Assembly (NCBI RefSeq): GCF_018991925.1
Contig: NW_024744357.1
Coordinates: 1,704,492-1,768,491 of the forward strand
Source: Homarus americanus
Lineage: Eukaryota > Arthropoda > Malacostraca > Decapoda > Nephropidae
Length of the DNA: 64,000 nt
Direction: 5' to 3'
Under the pieces are notes generated by a model. That model ran no database searches and was not told the origin of the DNA. It saw only the letters and a program-made list of their open reading frames with translations. Positions 20,055-30,838 of the stretch are shown here, piece after piece. A program made the position numbers and the translations under genes. How positions within the stretch are numbered: position 1 is the stretch's first letter; every line of letters begins with the position of its first letter.

Positions 20055-20284
20055 CCTGTATCCTTCTCTCTGTTTTTCCTTCTTCCTTTCTCTCATTCTC
20101 CTTTTCCTCCTCTCCTTATCCCCTCTCTTCCTTCTTCCTCCAATCTCTCCTCCCTATTTTTCCTCCTCGTCCAATCTCTTCTCCCTCCCTTCCTTCTTAT
20201 TCCCCGTTTCTCTCTTCCTCCTTCAGTCTCTTCTCCTTCCTCTCCTCCTTACCTCCCTACCCTTCTCCCTCTCTTTTTCATCCA
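20055..20284. repeat. Pyrimidine-rich CTTCCTCC tract
   Basis: Irregular TCTCCTTCCTCC-type sequence with no open frame of interest. It ends where LINE copy 2 begins. Confidence 0.7.
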
Positions 20285-22095
20285 TATCCTCATCCCAAGG
20301 GAGGCGAAGTCAAACCCCAGGGGATTCTTCCAAATTTATCAAACTAAAACACGAGAAAAGATTGGACCAATACTGTCAGATACCGGCGAGCTAACTGATA
20401 ACGACGGAGAAATGATCACTAATCTGAATAGATATTTTTCAACAGTTTTCACCACCGAGAATTTAAACATGATACCCGAGGCACCGACTATATACAGAGA
20501 TAGTGAAGAAAATAGACTAAGCGAGATAGTAGTGACTAGTAACGATGTTAGTCAACAAATAGACAAACTAAAGCCAAATAAGTCACCAGGTCCCGATGAG
20601 ATATTTGCCAGAGTATTAAAGGAATGTAAGGAATAACTTAGTATACCCTGAGCAAATTTGTTTTACATGTCCTTAAAAACGGGTGTAATAGCAGAATCCT
20701 GGATGATAGCGAATGTAATACCGATTTTCAAGAAGGGAGATAGGTCACTATCCTCTAACTACCGTCCAAGCAGTTTAACATCAATTGTAGGCAAATTGCT
20801 GAAAACAATAATTTCAAACTCTATTTGAAATCACCTGGAGAAGCACAAATTGGTCAATGATTCCTAGCATGGCTTCACTAGTGAGCGCTCATGTCTAACT
20901 AATCTATTAACATTCTTTTCAGCTCTTTTCGACTCGGTGGACGAGGGGCACGATTATGATGTGGTATACCTCGACTTTAGCAAAGCCTTCAACAGAGTTT
21001 CCCACGAAAGCCTCATAAGAAAAGTGGAGGCTCGTGGCATTGGAGGAGATATTCTAAAATGGATTAGGGCGTGGGACAGGAAACAGCGAGTGATCATTCA
21101 TGGTACTAAATCCGATTGGAGTAATGTCACTAGTGGAGTACCCCAAGGCGTACTTGGACCATTACTATTTATTATATACATAAACAACATAAATTTAGGC
21201 GTAGACAGCAACATAAGTAAATTTGCTGAGGACACTAAAATAGGTCGTGTAATTAAATCTGACGTGGACTCCGCAAAACTACAGGAAGATCAAAAAAATT
21301 TTCGAGTCGTCTGAAAATGGCAGATGGAATTTAATGTGGACAAATGTAAAGTACTTAGTCTAGGTCTCTAGGAGATGTAAACAGAGAATTCAGATACCAG
21401 ATGAACAACGATGATTTAAAGAAGTCCTACTGTGAGAAAGATTTAGGAGTAATGATAAGTAGGAATCTTAAACCAAGTAAACAATGTGTATTTGCTCGAA
21501 ACAAGGCTAATAAAGTACTTGGGTTCATACAAAGGAGTGTTAGTTACAAGACTAGCGAGGTCATCCTAAACTATATCTCGCGCTTGTGAGACTTCACTTG
21601 GATTACGCAGTTCAATTCTGGTCACCGTATTACAGAATGGATATAGAATCCCTAGAAAGAATTCAGAGGAGAGTGACCAGACTAATCCCGGACATTAGGA
21701 ACCTTGAGGACAGAGACAGGTTAAAGCATCTTAATTTGCACTCCCTCGAGAGACGTAGAGTGAGGGGCGATATGATAGAGGTGTATAAATGGAAGTCAGG
21801 GCTAAACAAAGGTGATATAACAAAGGTACTCAAACTATCCAACCAGGAGCGAACTCGTAACAATGGTGTTAATTAGACAAATTCAGATTTAGGCGCGAGA
21901 TCGGTAAACATTGGTTTGGAAATAGAGTAGTGGATGAATGGAACAAGTTACCAAACATCATCATTAACTCGAATACGCTGGATAGCTTCAAACATGGGTT
22001 GGGGGTGGATATATGAGCAATAGGGGTTGGGTGTTAAACCTGGCTGCCCAGTATGGGCCAATAGGCCCGCTGCAGTTTCTTCTATTCTTATGTTC
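20285..22095 (+). pseudogene. LINE family 1 reverse transcriptase, copy 2, broken
   Basis: About 1.8 kb of a CR1/Jockey-type non-LTR retrotransposon containing most of the reverse transcriptase. In order it has LKPNKSPGPDEI (20568-20605), ANVIPIFKKGD (20709-20741), NYRPSSLTSIVGKLL (20758-20803), motif A VVYLDFSKAFNRVSHE (20959-21007) and motif B TSGVPQGVLGPLLFIIYINN (about 21130-21190). The catalytic motif at 21222 reads KFAEDTKIG, where copy 1 keeps KFADDTKIG. The C-terminal LHSLERRRVRGDMIEVYKWK follows at 21738-21797. Several stops and frameshifts break the frame (for example after KECKE at 20636). The endonuclease is absent, so the copy is 5'-truncated. The 3' end closes with CCCGCTGCAGTTTCTTC and an ATTCTTATGTTC tail. 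Loss of one catalytic aspartate plus the stops makes it inactive. Confidence 0.9.
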
Positions 22096-22680
22096 CTCTC
22101 TCTCCTTTCCTTCCTTCTCCGGGTTCTCCCCATTCTTCCACTTCTCTCTCCTTCTATTCTTCCTCCAGCCCCTTCTTCTTCTCCTTCCCTCCCTACCTCC
22201 TCCTACACCTACTTCACCCTCCTTTCCATCTTCACTCGCTGTTCCTCCCTCCCATTACATCTCTCACCCATTTTCTCTCGCCTTCATCACTGCTCTCTCC
22301 GTCCCCATGTTTATTCTCATTCGTTATTAATTTTCTGTTATTCTGGTTCTTTTTCTTCTGGTGTGGTTTATTTCCTTCTTTGTATTCTGTTTATTTGTTT
22401 ATTTTTTTTAGGGATTGTCTTTGTTGTTTTTGTATTGTTTTCGTAGACCTCGAGAATTAAGTGTTTACCTTCTTCTTCTTCAAGGCTTTTATCATCGTTA
22501 TAGTATCGTTTGTCTGTCTGCCTGTCTTTTTCTCCTCCTTCCACCCTTCTGTCCGTCAGTAACTCCCCCCCTCTCTCTCTCTCTCCATCTTCCATCTCCA
22601 GGGATACACACTGCCCCACTCCTCCTCCCTCACCACCTCTCACCCATCTTCCCTCCTCCTCCTACCTTCCCATAAGGTAA
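22096..22680. repeat. Pyrimidine-rich low-complexity region
   Basis: TTCTCC/CTTCC-rich sequence on both sides of a T-rich segment (22330-22440). Overlapping frames are Leu/Ser/Phe-rich and show no domain. Confidence 0.6.
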
Positions 22681-22851
22681 AATGTAAGAAAGAAAGGGTT
22701 GGTGGAGAGCTTTTAAAATATGCCGCCTTCCCTGTCCCGTTTCTCTCCCTCTCTTCCATTTTCTCTCAGACTTTTTCGTTGTTTTTTTTTTTTTTTGCCT
22801 TTAATGTGATTTTTTTTGGTATGGTTTATTCCGACATAGTAGTTGTGATTA

Positions 22852-22854
<3 letters not shown>

Positions 22855-22892
<38 letters not shown>

Positions 22893-22893
22893 T
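22855..22893. repeat. (CTA)n microsatellite
   Basis: About 12 CTA trinucleotides leading into a T run and the dispersed repeat that follows. Confidence 0.95.
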
Positions 22894-23032
22894 TTTTTTA
22901 AGTGGTCTCCATCCTACCCCGCCATTTTATTACCTTAAAATTTAATATCCTAATACATAAGTAGCCTCAGATCTATGCGGCATTCAGTGACTGTTGCCTC
23001 ATTGTCAATATCTGCAACTGTTCTCGGCTACT
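22892..23032. repeat. Dispersed repeat D, copy 1
   Basis: Homologous to 24095-24290. Shared strings include GCCATTTTATTACCTTAA, AATATCCTAATACATAAGTA and GCGGCATTC followed by GTGACTGTTGCCTCAT. It carries no coding sequence. Both copies adjoin T runs and sit near CTA or CA microsatellites. The family is not identified. Confidence 0.65.
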
Positions 23033-23416
23033 ACTAATAATAATCTCTCTCCAGAATTTACACAACATTTGAACGATAAATACTTAATAAAACTCACATT
23101 AATATCGCAATCAAAATAAGTGTTTTCGTCCAGCCGTAACACCACTAAGGCGCCAGTAAACACTCGCTATAAATATTTTGATGGCACGAAGCTCCATCAT
23201 AGAGTTTTCCGCCTGAGTTGCACCTTTAGGAAGTGATGTTGAAGTGATTTATAGTAGTTTTATAAGGTGTGTTGTTTACTGGCAGCAGTGATGTTATGAT
23301 GCCGTACAGTGTGTTCTACTGATAGTTATTATCTACTAAATTGCTGTACGTCTGGCAGCAGTGAGAGCACGGTGCTGTCTCTTCGGTTGTTGTACGTCTG
23401 GCAGCGCGACACCAAG
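23033..23416. other. Low-copy DNA, possible promoter-like sequence
   Basis: A TATAAATA string lies at 23170-23177. GTCTGGCAGC occurs twice (23350 and 23396), the same string found in the tandem block at 27.7-28.4 kb. No gene start is proven. Confidence 0.25.
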
Positions 23417-23590
23417 ATGTCAGGGTCCGAATTATCGTACACCGTGTTAGAATTTTTCCCCTTAATTGGAAATGCGAGAACCTATCTAACTTGTTCACTT
23501 AAGTTACGATACAAAGACTGTGGCGAAAATGACGTTGGAATTGCACAGAGACTCGACCTTAACCAGATATTTACCTCATTCACACTTTAA
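23417..23590 (+). CDS. Short unrecognised open frame
   Basis: A 57-codon frame beginning MSGSELSYTVLEFFP with a reasonable translation context (CCAAGATG), part of a longer open frame from 23309. Its composition is not repeat-like, which is unusual in this window. I recognise no domain, signal peptide or family. It may be chance or a fragment of an exon. Confidence 0.15.
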   Translation: MSGSELSYTVLEFFPLIGNARTYLTCSLKLRYKDCGENDVGIAQRLDLNQIFTSFTL

Positions 23591-24050
23591 GGTGAAGAAA
23601 AATTTACTTTACTCAAGATGATGGAATTCTCAAAAGCTCATAAGCTAAGTTTTGTTTAGAGATCAGAGAATGTTCTGTATGTAGTAGTTTTTGTTGTAGT
23701 TTATTGTAAGTTAGAGGAGGGAAGAAAAATAACGTAAGGAACTTGAAGAATCCACCTCTGTGTCGTGAGTTACTAGAGAAACTAAACTGACGATTTTTTC
23801 TGACGAGATTTTTTCGCTATTTTTTTCCTTAATGTGGTTCCCATGGATTTCTCTTTCCCATCACTATTTCTTCGCCATTATTTTCCCCCTTCATTACTTT
23901 CCTAGCTCAATATTTTCCTCCTATTCCCTTCCCCTAATATTTCCCTTAAACAGTATTTTTCTCGCCTATTGTTTTCTCTACTAATATTTTCTTCGTCCAT
24001 TATTTCTGTTTTATTTTCCCTCCTATTACCTACATCGACCAATATTTTCC

Positions 24051-24083
<33 letters not shown>

Positions 24084-24094
24084 CCACCATTACT
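23591..24094. other. Low-copy DNA grading into a TATTTTCCT-type decayed repeat
   Basis: From about 23812 to 24050 the string TATTTTC plus CC or TT recurs about ten times at irregular spacing, a very decayed tandem repeat. (AC)n follows at 24053-24081. No gene was seen. Confidence 0.45.
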
Positions 24095-24290
24095 TTTTTT
24101 TAACGTGGCCTCCAGCCTCCCCCAATAGCCACACCTTCGCTGCCATTTTATTACCTTAATATTAAATATCCTAATACATAAGTAGCTATCCTAGCTGTGT
24201 TGAGTTAGTTGAGCCGCAGATCTGTGCGGCATTCACAGTGACTGTTGCCTCATAGTCAATATCTTCGACTGTTGTTAGCTTTGGAGCCGA
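24095..24290. repeat. Dispersed repeat D, copy 2
   Basis: Longer copy of the repeat at 22892-23032. It has an extra segment before GCCATTTTATTACC and another containing GAGTTAGTTGAGCCGCAG. The near-palindrome GCCGCAGATCTGTGCGGC, about 24221-24238, could fold as a hairpin. Confidence 0.65.
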
Positions 24291-24325
24291 TGTTCTCGTT
24301 CCCCAACTACTACTACTACTTTGAT

Positions 24326-25105
24326 GTCACTCGGAATCGAGTATGACGATCATCCAGATATGATACAATGATATGAGTTATTAGGGATATCACCTAGGTT
24401 GGTGAGTTATGATGTGACTCAAGAGGCCGATACGGGACCGGCAGGGCCGTCCACAGATGTTGCACGTGTGGAGGGCTACATCTAGTGCGGGAGGGGCGGC
24501 GGCAGCGTCTTTCCGGCGTTGGCGTTTGTCTGCCTCGGTATCCAGTGGTCTAAGTAGCAGCAACAACTGGGGAGAGGGAGAGTTGCAATGGACTGCCGAA
24601 AGCCCAGTTTTTTGGGTTTCGCCTTCGTAGCCTGTCAATCATGCATTGCCTTCATCATATGGTGTTGTCCTTGGTTTTCCGTGTTGGTCAGCTCTTCCGC
24701 CTATTCCACTGTTGGAGTCTTACTGGAGCTCTGTAAGCATGCCTGCCTGATGCGAGGCTCCACCGCAGAGTTTTCGTTCGGGGTTTACTCCCATAGCCTT
24801 ATACCTACCAAGGTTAATCCGCAAGGCAGCGGGGCAGTGGTTGCTAAGTGCCAGGATGTGTCCACATACCAGTGGGCCTATGTGCCGTCCCTCTGGGGCC
24901 TACTGTTGTTCCGAGATCCCCTTTGTTGCCACGAGGAGGCAAGCAGGAGTCTTGATGGTAAAGAGGCTGTGTACTGGCAGGGGCAGACATATGCAAGGCT
25001 GCTTCCCTGTTCACCATGAGGGCTAGGCAGCGGCGCTAGTTGAATGCGAGAAAAAGCAAACAGTGCCTGCACCTTAACACTAACATAATGGTGCCACACC
25101 TGCAT
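24326..25105 (-). mobile_element. Internally deleted RTE-like element (5' UTR fused to 3' end)
   Basis: On the minus strand, 25105 down to about 24560 matches the 5' untranslated region of the RTE-like element at 48945-49510. Shared strings include GTGCAGGCACTG, GTAAGCATGCCTGCCT and GACTGCTGTT-adjacent GGGGAGAGGGAGAGTTGCAA. From about 24545 to 24326 it matches that element's 3' end (52840-53040): CAACGCCGGAAAGACGCTGC, the zinc-finger codons CNICGRPCRSRIGLLSH, and the terminus ATGATCGTCATACTCGATTC. The endonuclease and reverse transcriptase, roughly 3.3 kb, are absent between them. The 3' tail runs into GTAGTAGTAG. It keeps the outer ends and has lost the enzymes, the layout of a non-autonomous derivative. 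Confidence 0.75.
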
Positions 25106-25359
25106 TACACCGCCTTGTGCGCACATACACACACACACACAGTCCTCAGGTAGTAAGGACGTGTACTGGGGCGCTCAACTCCTCCTCACGAGTATTTATC
25201 AACACAATCCCTCCCTCTCCATCAAGAACACAGTGCAGAGATTGACGATCAACCCGCGACTTAAACACACAAGTGACAATTTCAACTCAAAACGAATGGA
25301 AATTAAGGTTGGACAATGGAAATATTTGAAAACCAGCGCTCACCGGAAGAGAAATGAAG
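25106..25359. other. (AC)n and low-copy DNA
   Basis: (AC)n at 25124-25141, next to the 5' end of the RTE-like derivative. The rest is low-copy with one short frame (25161-25367) of no recognisable family. Confidence 0.4.
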
Positions 25360-25530
25360 GTTCCTAACAACACCAAATGTTAAATGAGGGCTCTTAGCAA
25401 CACCAAGTTAGAAATGAAGGCTCCTAGCAACACTAGGTGGGAAATGAGGGCTCACAACATTACTCGGTGAGAAATGAGGGCTTCTAGTGTACTAGGTAGG
25501 AAAGGAGAACTCCTAGCAGCACTACAACAG
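25360..25530. repeat. ~31-bp diverged tandem repeat
   Basis: Five to six units of the type GAAATGAAGGCTCCTAGCAA followed by CACTAGGTGG, increasingly diverged to the right. Confidence 0.75.
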
Positions 25531-26044
25531 TGAACACATCTTAAGAGTAAGAACCAGAGGTCGGGCCACCAGCGGCCTCTGTGCACCTAATTGGGAAGTC
25601 CTCGACCCCCTCCCCATCATTTGAGCAAAGTCCAGCCATCCACGTGAAACTGACCATCACTACACATACAAATGTGGTCCTGTTCAGTATGGGTCGGGCA
25701 GTGCAGAGGCCCACACCTACACTTAAGATTCCTCACATTACGGTACATATGAGGCTGTACCAACACCACGTGAACTGTGAGCCGAGACAATAGATCCGTG
25801 AACGAGTGTTACGATGTTACTGTTATCCATCTACCAAGACTCACTCAGAGCTGTTGGATCATCTTCGCTAACACCACCAGCCATCTCCTTCACCCACAGC
25901 TGCATCAGCACCTTCTCAACCAGTATGTTCACTATACTGTAGGTTCCATTGTGCAGTCTCACTATATGAAGCTCATGTCATGTCTATTCCTCTGTATTTT
26001 CAGTTTTTATGGCTGATATTTATTATTTATTATCATTTTTAATT

Positions 26045-26080
<36 letters not shown>

Positions 26081-26403
26081 GGTTGTCATACTAGTGCCTG
26101 GAAATGTTTCCACTTGATTGGCGTGAATGGTTGCATCTTGCTCCTCATAAGCGTTGCTCAGGTCACCACCACCACCTTCAACAAACGTTTTACCAGTCAA
26201 GTTGCTCCTTCCGTCTCAACAACGTTTCCCCAGTCGGCAACGTTTCACCACTAGCCGCCCAGTAACCAACAAGAGACAAGTTTCTGAACGTTTTTCTTGG
26301 GTCTGTACCACACTATCTCTCTTGTCCGGCCAGTATACGGCGACGCCCGTGGAGTGTAGCAGCATCTCTGACTTAGTGAATAGCCAATTTTGTCGGCTAC
26401 TGC
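25531..26403. other. Low-copy DNA with one (AC)n, no gene supported
   Basis: (AC)n at 26046-26080. Several short open frames (for example 25777-26016 and 26009-26254) are not repeat-derived but match no family I know. CAACGTTTCCCC and CAACGTTTCACC near 26218-26250 are a small duplication. Confidence 0.35.
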
Positions 26404-26414
26404 CTGCTACTACT

Positions 26415-26456
<42 letters not shown>

Positions 26457-26463
26457 TTACTAT
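26404..26463. repeat. (CTA)n microsatellite
   Basis: About 17 CTA units with one CTATTA interruption. Confidence 0.95.
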
Positions 26464-26494
26464 GTATGTATGGCAACTTGAACCACAATATGTC

Positions 26495-26850
26495 AACCAC
26501 CACTATCACTGCCATATATAAGTTAACCACCACCACCCCCATCACTACCACTACTACCACCATCATTATCACCTTCACCCCTACCACCACCACCACTATC
26601 ACCCCTACCATATCTCCTACCACTTCTGCCATCACTCCTACCACCACTACCATCACCCTTACCACCACTACCATCACCCCTACTTCCACTACCACCACCA
26701 CTATCACCCTATATAAATCAACTACCACCATCACCATTACCACCATCACTACCACCACCACCCTCATCACCACCGCTACCACCATCACCCCCACCACCAT
26801 CACCCCCTACCACCCTTTACCACATGCCAACCACCACCACCACATACATG
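26495..26850. repeat. (ACC)n/(ATC)n trinucleotide array
   Basis: Interrupted ACC, ATC and ACT trinucleotides with partial longer units such as CACCCCTACCACCACTACCA. The Thr-rich plus frame and Val/Met-rich minus frame are translations of the repeat. Confidence 0.9.
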
Positions 26851-26994
26851 ACAGCTTCCTCTCCCGTGTGTGTTGTGGTACAAGTGAAGGGGAGCGGCAA
26901 GAGAGGACTATACCTTGTGTGGTGACAGGTTATTGTAAGGCCAGGTAGAGTTTCTTGATGATACATGTCTTATTTATGTCTTCTGCCGGGTACA

Positions 26995-27145
26995 CAGTTT
27001 CCTGATGGTGGTGGTGATAGTGGTTGGGTGGTGATGGTGGTGGTGGTAATAGCAGTTGGGTGGTGGTGGTTGGGTAGTAGTGATGGTTATGAAGTAGTTA
27101 GTGGTGGTGGTGGGATGGGATAGTGATGGTGTGATGATCAGTGAT
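26995..27145. repeat. (GGT)n/(GAT)n array
   Basis: GGTGGTGG and GTGATGGT strings with TGGGTGGTGGTGG units, opposite in strand sense to the ACC array 150 bp to the left. Confidence 0.85.
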
Positions 27146-27469
27146 GAAGTTTTAACATTAAAGGATATCTGCCGGCTGGTGTGTATGGGAGAGGAGAAGA
27201 CATTGTAGGTAAAGAATGGTAATAATAACAGAGTAACAGGGGGATGGCGTGCAATAAGATCGTTTCAGTGGTGCCGTGATCTAAAGCTATGGCCACCGTG
27301 ATGTTTGTTTGAGCAAGATCGGCTCAGTCATTCTTACAGATGACCACGCTCGTGCACGTACGACCACCAAGACCGATTATCTGGCTGAGTAAAGAAAAAA
27401 GAAAATGAAATCACCAGTACGATATGTTTTCCATCCTCCTTTTGCCAGATCTTCTTATCCAGTCAGCTC
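27146..27469. other. Low-copy DNA, no gene seen
   Basis: No repeat unit longer than a few bases and no supported open frame. Confidence 0.35.
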
Positions 27470-27605
27470 CATAGCGAAATACATCTCTCAGGCAATCAGC
27501 GACTTCATGAAACACTTCTCAGCCAATCAAAGCCACCACGAAACTCTATTCACCCAATTAATGCCGCTGTGAAATTCTCCTCAGCCAATCAGTGCCTTCG
27601 TAGAT
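27470..27605. repeat. ~40-bp diverged tandem repeat carrying CCAATCA
   Basis: Three to four units with CAGCCAATCA, then (A/G)(A/G)GCC...CGTGAAA, then CTTCTC or ATTCTCC. CCAAT strings are part of the unit, so they are not taken as promoter boxes. Confidence 0.65.
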
Positions 27606-27689
27606 AAAGAAAGATGGAAAATAGGGATAAAATGACCAGAGGTATTATCTCTCTGTTACATATTTCTTATAATAGTCGCCATTAATAAT

Positions 27690-28362
27690 ACAGGATCAAT
27701 TATAGGATTTAATCATCTGTCTGGCAGCCATTAACACGAACTTAATCATGCATCTGGCAGTCCAACAATCCCTGCCTGCCTCCCTGCCTGTCTGCTATCG
27801 TCTGCCGTCCTGTACGACATGTCAGTCAACATATATTATACAGGATTAATTAAAGACTTAATCATGCGCCTGGCAGCCATTAACATGAACTTATCCATGC
27901 ATCTGGCAGACCAACAACACTTGCCTGCTTATCTGGTGCCATCGGCCGCTCCTTTACGACTTAACAGTCACCATTTATAATTATACAAGATCAATTTTAA
28001 GGCTTAATCACGCGTCTGACAACCATTAACTTGAACATAATCATGCATCTGGCAGCTCAACAACATCCTCCTGCCTGCTGCCGTCATCCAGTCCTGTATG
28101 ATAGAATACATGATAAATACAAAATATCTAATCATGCGCCTGGCTACTAATAACAGGATCTTTATGACGTAGCTGGCAGCGCAACACCACCAGGAACATT
28201 GGCTGTTCCTGTACGATATGTTTGACAATATTTATAACAGGATCAATTTAAAAGACTTATCTGAGCGTCATGCAGTCGTTAAAGCGACCCTTCTCGTGCG
28301 TCTGGCAGCCACACACCTGCTTGCCTGCTGCCGGCGGACGCTTCTGTACGACGTGTCAGCTG
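27690..28362. repeat. Ancient 105-150-bp tandem repeat
   Basis: Five head-to-tail copies starting near 27708, 27857, 28003, 28128 and 28256. Each has TTAATCATGCGCCTGGCAGC (or a variant), then CATTAAC, then CATCTGGCAG, a CTGCCTGC stretch, CTGTACGACATGTCAG, and ACAGGATCAATT. Copies differ by many substitutions and indels, so this is old. No open frame persists. Confidence 0.8.
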
Positions 28363-28383
28363 TCTCACTCAGGGGAAAAATGG

Positions 28384-28436
28384 TCCGCCTCCCTGATTGG
28401 TCGCCACAAAGGCCCGCCCCGCGTGACCTGACCTGA
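28384..28436. promoter_or_regulatory. GC-box/CCAAT-like cluster
   Basis: CTGATTGGTC (an inverted CCAAT box) at 28395, then GGCCCGCCCCGCG, a GC-box-like site, at 28411-28423, then TGACCTGACCTGACC. These sit 10 bp before a GGA repeat. No transcript start or gene is evident, so function is unproven. Confidence 0.2.
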
Positions 28437-28445
28437 CCCCGGGTA

Positions 28446-28471
28446 ATGGAGGAGGAGGAGGAGGAGGAGGA

Positions 28472-28507
<36 letters not shown>

Positions 28508-28745
28508 CTGTCATCCTCTCTCCTCCACTTACTCTGTTTCTCCCCTCTCACTCTCTTTTCCTTTGCGTTTCGACCCCTCCTTCCTCTTCCCCCTCCTTAT
28601 CCTTCTCTTCCCCCCTCCCTCTCCCCTCCCTCTCCCCTCCTCTTCTCCCTCTCCCCCCTACTCCTTCTCCTCTTCCTTCTCTTTTCCCATCCCTTCCCCT
28701 CCTTTCACCCCCCTCCCCTTCACTCCCCCTTCACCCCTTCCCCCG
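28446..28745. repeat. (GGA)n, (GA)n and pyrimidine-rich tract
   Basis: GGA units at 28448-28475 and GA units at 28476-28507, followed by a TCTCC/CCCTCC-rich tract to about 28742. Purine-rich and pyrimidine-rich halves lie next to each other. Confidence 0.85.
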
Positions 28746-28795
28746 AGAGAGAGCCGGACACACTGGATATGTGTCCGGTGAGATATGTGTATGTT

Positions 28796-28806
<11 letters not shown>

Positions 28807-28835
<29 letters not shown>
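28807..28835. repeat. (GA)n microsatellite
   Basis: About 14 GA units immediately after a short (TG)n. Confidence 0.95.
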
Positions 28836-28837
<2 letters not shown>

Positions 28838-28944
28838 ACCGCCTCCCTTTCCTCAGTAGTAAAGTCAGGTGCCCGTGCTGCAACTGGGTCGACTGGGGGT
28901 ACCTCAACCACTACTCCTGTGCTTCGCCATGAACTGTGGCGGGA

Positions 28945-29262
28945 GGAAGAGGTGATATAGGAAGAGGAGGAGGAACAGGAAGAAGATGTAAGAAGAGATG
29001 GGGAAGTACAGTTGGTAGAGGAAGAGGAATAAGAAGAGAAGAGAGGAATGAGGAGCAGAAAGAGAATGTAAAACGGGAGGAGTAGAAGCCAGAAGGAGGA
29101 AGAAGAAAGGAAAAGGGGGAAGAAGAAGAGGAGGAGAACAAAAAAAGAGGATGAAGAGGAGGAGGATGAAAAAGAGGATGAGGAAGAAGAAGAAGAGGAG
29201 GAGGAAGAAGAAGAAGAGGAGGAGAATGAGGAAGAAGAAGAGGAGGAGGAGGAGGCTGAGAG
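28945..29262. repeat. Purine-rich GAGGAAGAAG tract
   Basis: About 300 bp almost free of pyrimidines, built from GGAAGA, GAGGAGGA and GAAGAAG. It is complementary in character to the pyrimidine tract that starts 65 bp to the right. Confidence 0.9.
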
Positions 29263-29306
29263 GTGTACAGTCCTCTGGTTCTTTTCTCAGCTTTAAAAGT
29301 TATTAT

Positions 29307-29314
29307 TGACGTCA
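29307..29314. promoter_or_regulatory. Perfect CRE-type palindrome TGACGTCA
   Basis: Lies in the ~65-bp non-repetitive spacer between the purine and pyrimidine tracts. The 8-mer matches the cAMP-response element consensus. Identical 8-mers occur at 14609 and about 43482, so chance is plausible. Confidence 0.2.
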
Positions 29315-29324
29315 CGGCACCCTG

Positions 29325-30660
29325 GCCTGTACCTCCTCCTCCTCCCTCCTCTTCCTCCTCTCTCCTCCTCCTCCTCCTCCTCTCTCCTCCTCCTCCTCCT
29401 TCCTCCCTCCTCTTCCTCTTCCTCCTCCTTCCTCCTCCCTCCTCTTCCTCCTCCCTCCTCTTCCTCCTCCTCCTTCCTCCCTCCTCTTCCTCTTCCTCTC
29501 TCCTTCCTCCTCCTCCTTCCTCCTCCCCTCCCCTCTTCCTCCCTCTCTTCCTCCTCTTCCTCCTCCCTCCTTCCTCCTCCTCTTCCTCTTCATCCTTCTC
29601 CCTCTTCTTCCATGTCCCCTTCACGGCCTCCCTCCTCCCTCCTCCTCATCCCCTCCTCCTGCTCCCTCTTCCTCCTCTTCCCTCCTCTTCATCCTCCCCT
29701 CCCTTCCTCCCTTCCTCCTTCTCCCTCTCTTCCTCCTTCCTCCTTCCTCCCTTCTCCCTCCCTCTTCCTCCTCCCCTCCTCCCCTCCCCTCTTCATCCTC
29801 CTCCTCCTCCTCTTCATCCTCTCCCTCCTCTTCCTCCTCCTCTTCATCTCCTCTTCATCCTCCTCTTCTTCCTCCTCTTCTTCTCCTCTTCATCCTCCTC
29901 CTCTTTTTCCCTTCTTCCTCCTCTTCATCTTCCTCTTCATCCTCCTCTTCTTTTTCCCTTCATCCTCCTCTTCTTCCTCCTCTTCATCTTCCTCTTCATC
30001 CTCCTCCTCTTTTTCCCTTCATCCTCCTCTTCTTCTCCTCTTCTTCCTTCTATTCTTCTCCCTTTCTTTCCACCCCTCTTTCCCTGTTCCATCTCCTTCC
30101 TTCCTTCTTCTCCCCTTTTATCCTTTTCCTCCCCTCCTCTACCTATCGCCCCTGCTCCTGTCTTCTCCCTCTCCTCTTCTTACTCTCCCCTCTCTTCTTC
30201 CCCAGTACCTTCCCTTACCTTCCTCCCCCCACATCACCTCTTATTCTCTTCTCCTATCATACCTCTCCCTCCTCCCCCCTCCCTATCTTATTCTCCCATT
30301 TCTTCCTCCCTTTCTCTCTCCCCCTCATCTCCTCCTACCTCCCATACCCCTCCCTCATCCTCCCTTCCTCTCTCCATCCCCTCCCTTCCTCTCCCCTTTC
30401 CTTCCCTCCTCTCTTCTCTCTTCTTGCCTACACATCCACCTCCCCTACCTTTAATCCCCTCCCATCACCTCCCCTACCTCTCCCTCCCCCACTAAAACAC
30501 CTCCCTCCACCCCCCCTCCCTCCCCATCCCCTCCCTCCCCCATCCCCTCCCTCCTCATCCCCCCCTCCCTCCCCATCCCCCTCCCATCCTCCCCCATCCC
30601 CTCCCCTCCCCATCCCCCCCCATCCCTCCCTCCCCCACCCCCACCCCCCACCCCCTCCCC
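29325..30660. repeat. 1.3-kb pyrimidine-rich CCTCCTCTTCC tract
   Basis: CCTCCTCTTCCTC-type repeats to about 30060, then CTCCCTTCCTC-type, then CCCTCCCCATCCC-type to 30660. Ser/Pro/Leu-rich frames of up to 410 codons on plus and Glu/Arg/Gly-rich frames on minus are translations of the tract. Confidence 0.92.
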
Positions 30661-30789
30661 CCACCCCCTCCCCGCCCCTGTGTCAGTAACGAGGGCAGTA
30701 ATCCCGTGTAAACACTAAGCTCAAATTCCTTGTTTGTAAATCGACAATAAGCACGATAGTTGTCTCAGCACAACCTGAGGCCATGGGCA

Positions 30790-30795
<6 letters not shown>
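30661..30795. other. Low-copy spacer
   Basis: No repeat and no gene between the pyrimidine tract and the next (TG)n. Confidence 0.4.

Positions 30796-30837
<42 letters not shown>
30795..30837. repeat. (TG)n microsatellite
   Basis: About 21 TG units, directly adjoining the 31-bp array. Confidence 0.95.

Positions 30838-30838
<1 letters not shown>

Noticed and set aside
29263..30495. Ser/Pro/Leu-rich frames of about 380-410 codons
   Set aside because: Composition of the pyrimidine tract; two overlapping frames are equally open.
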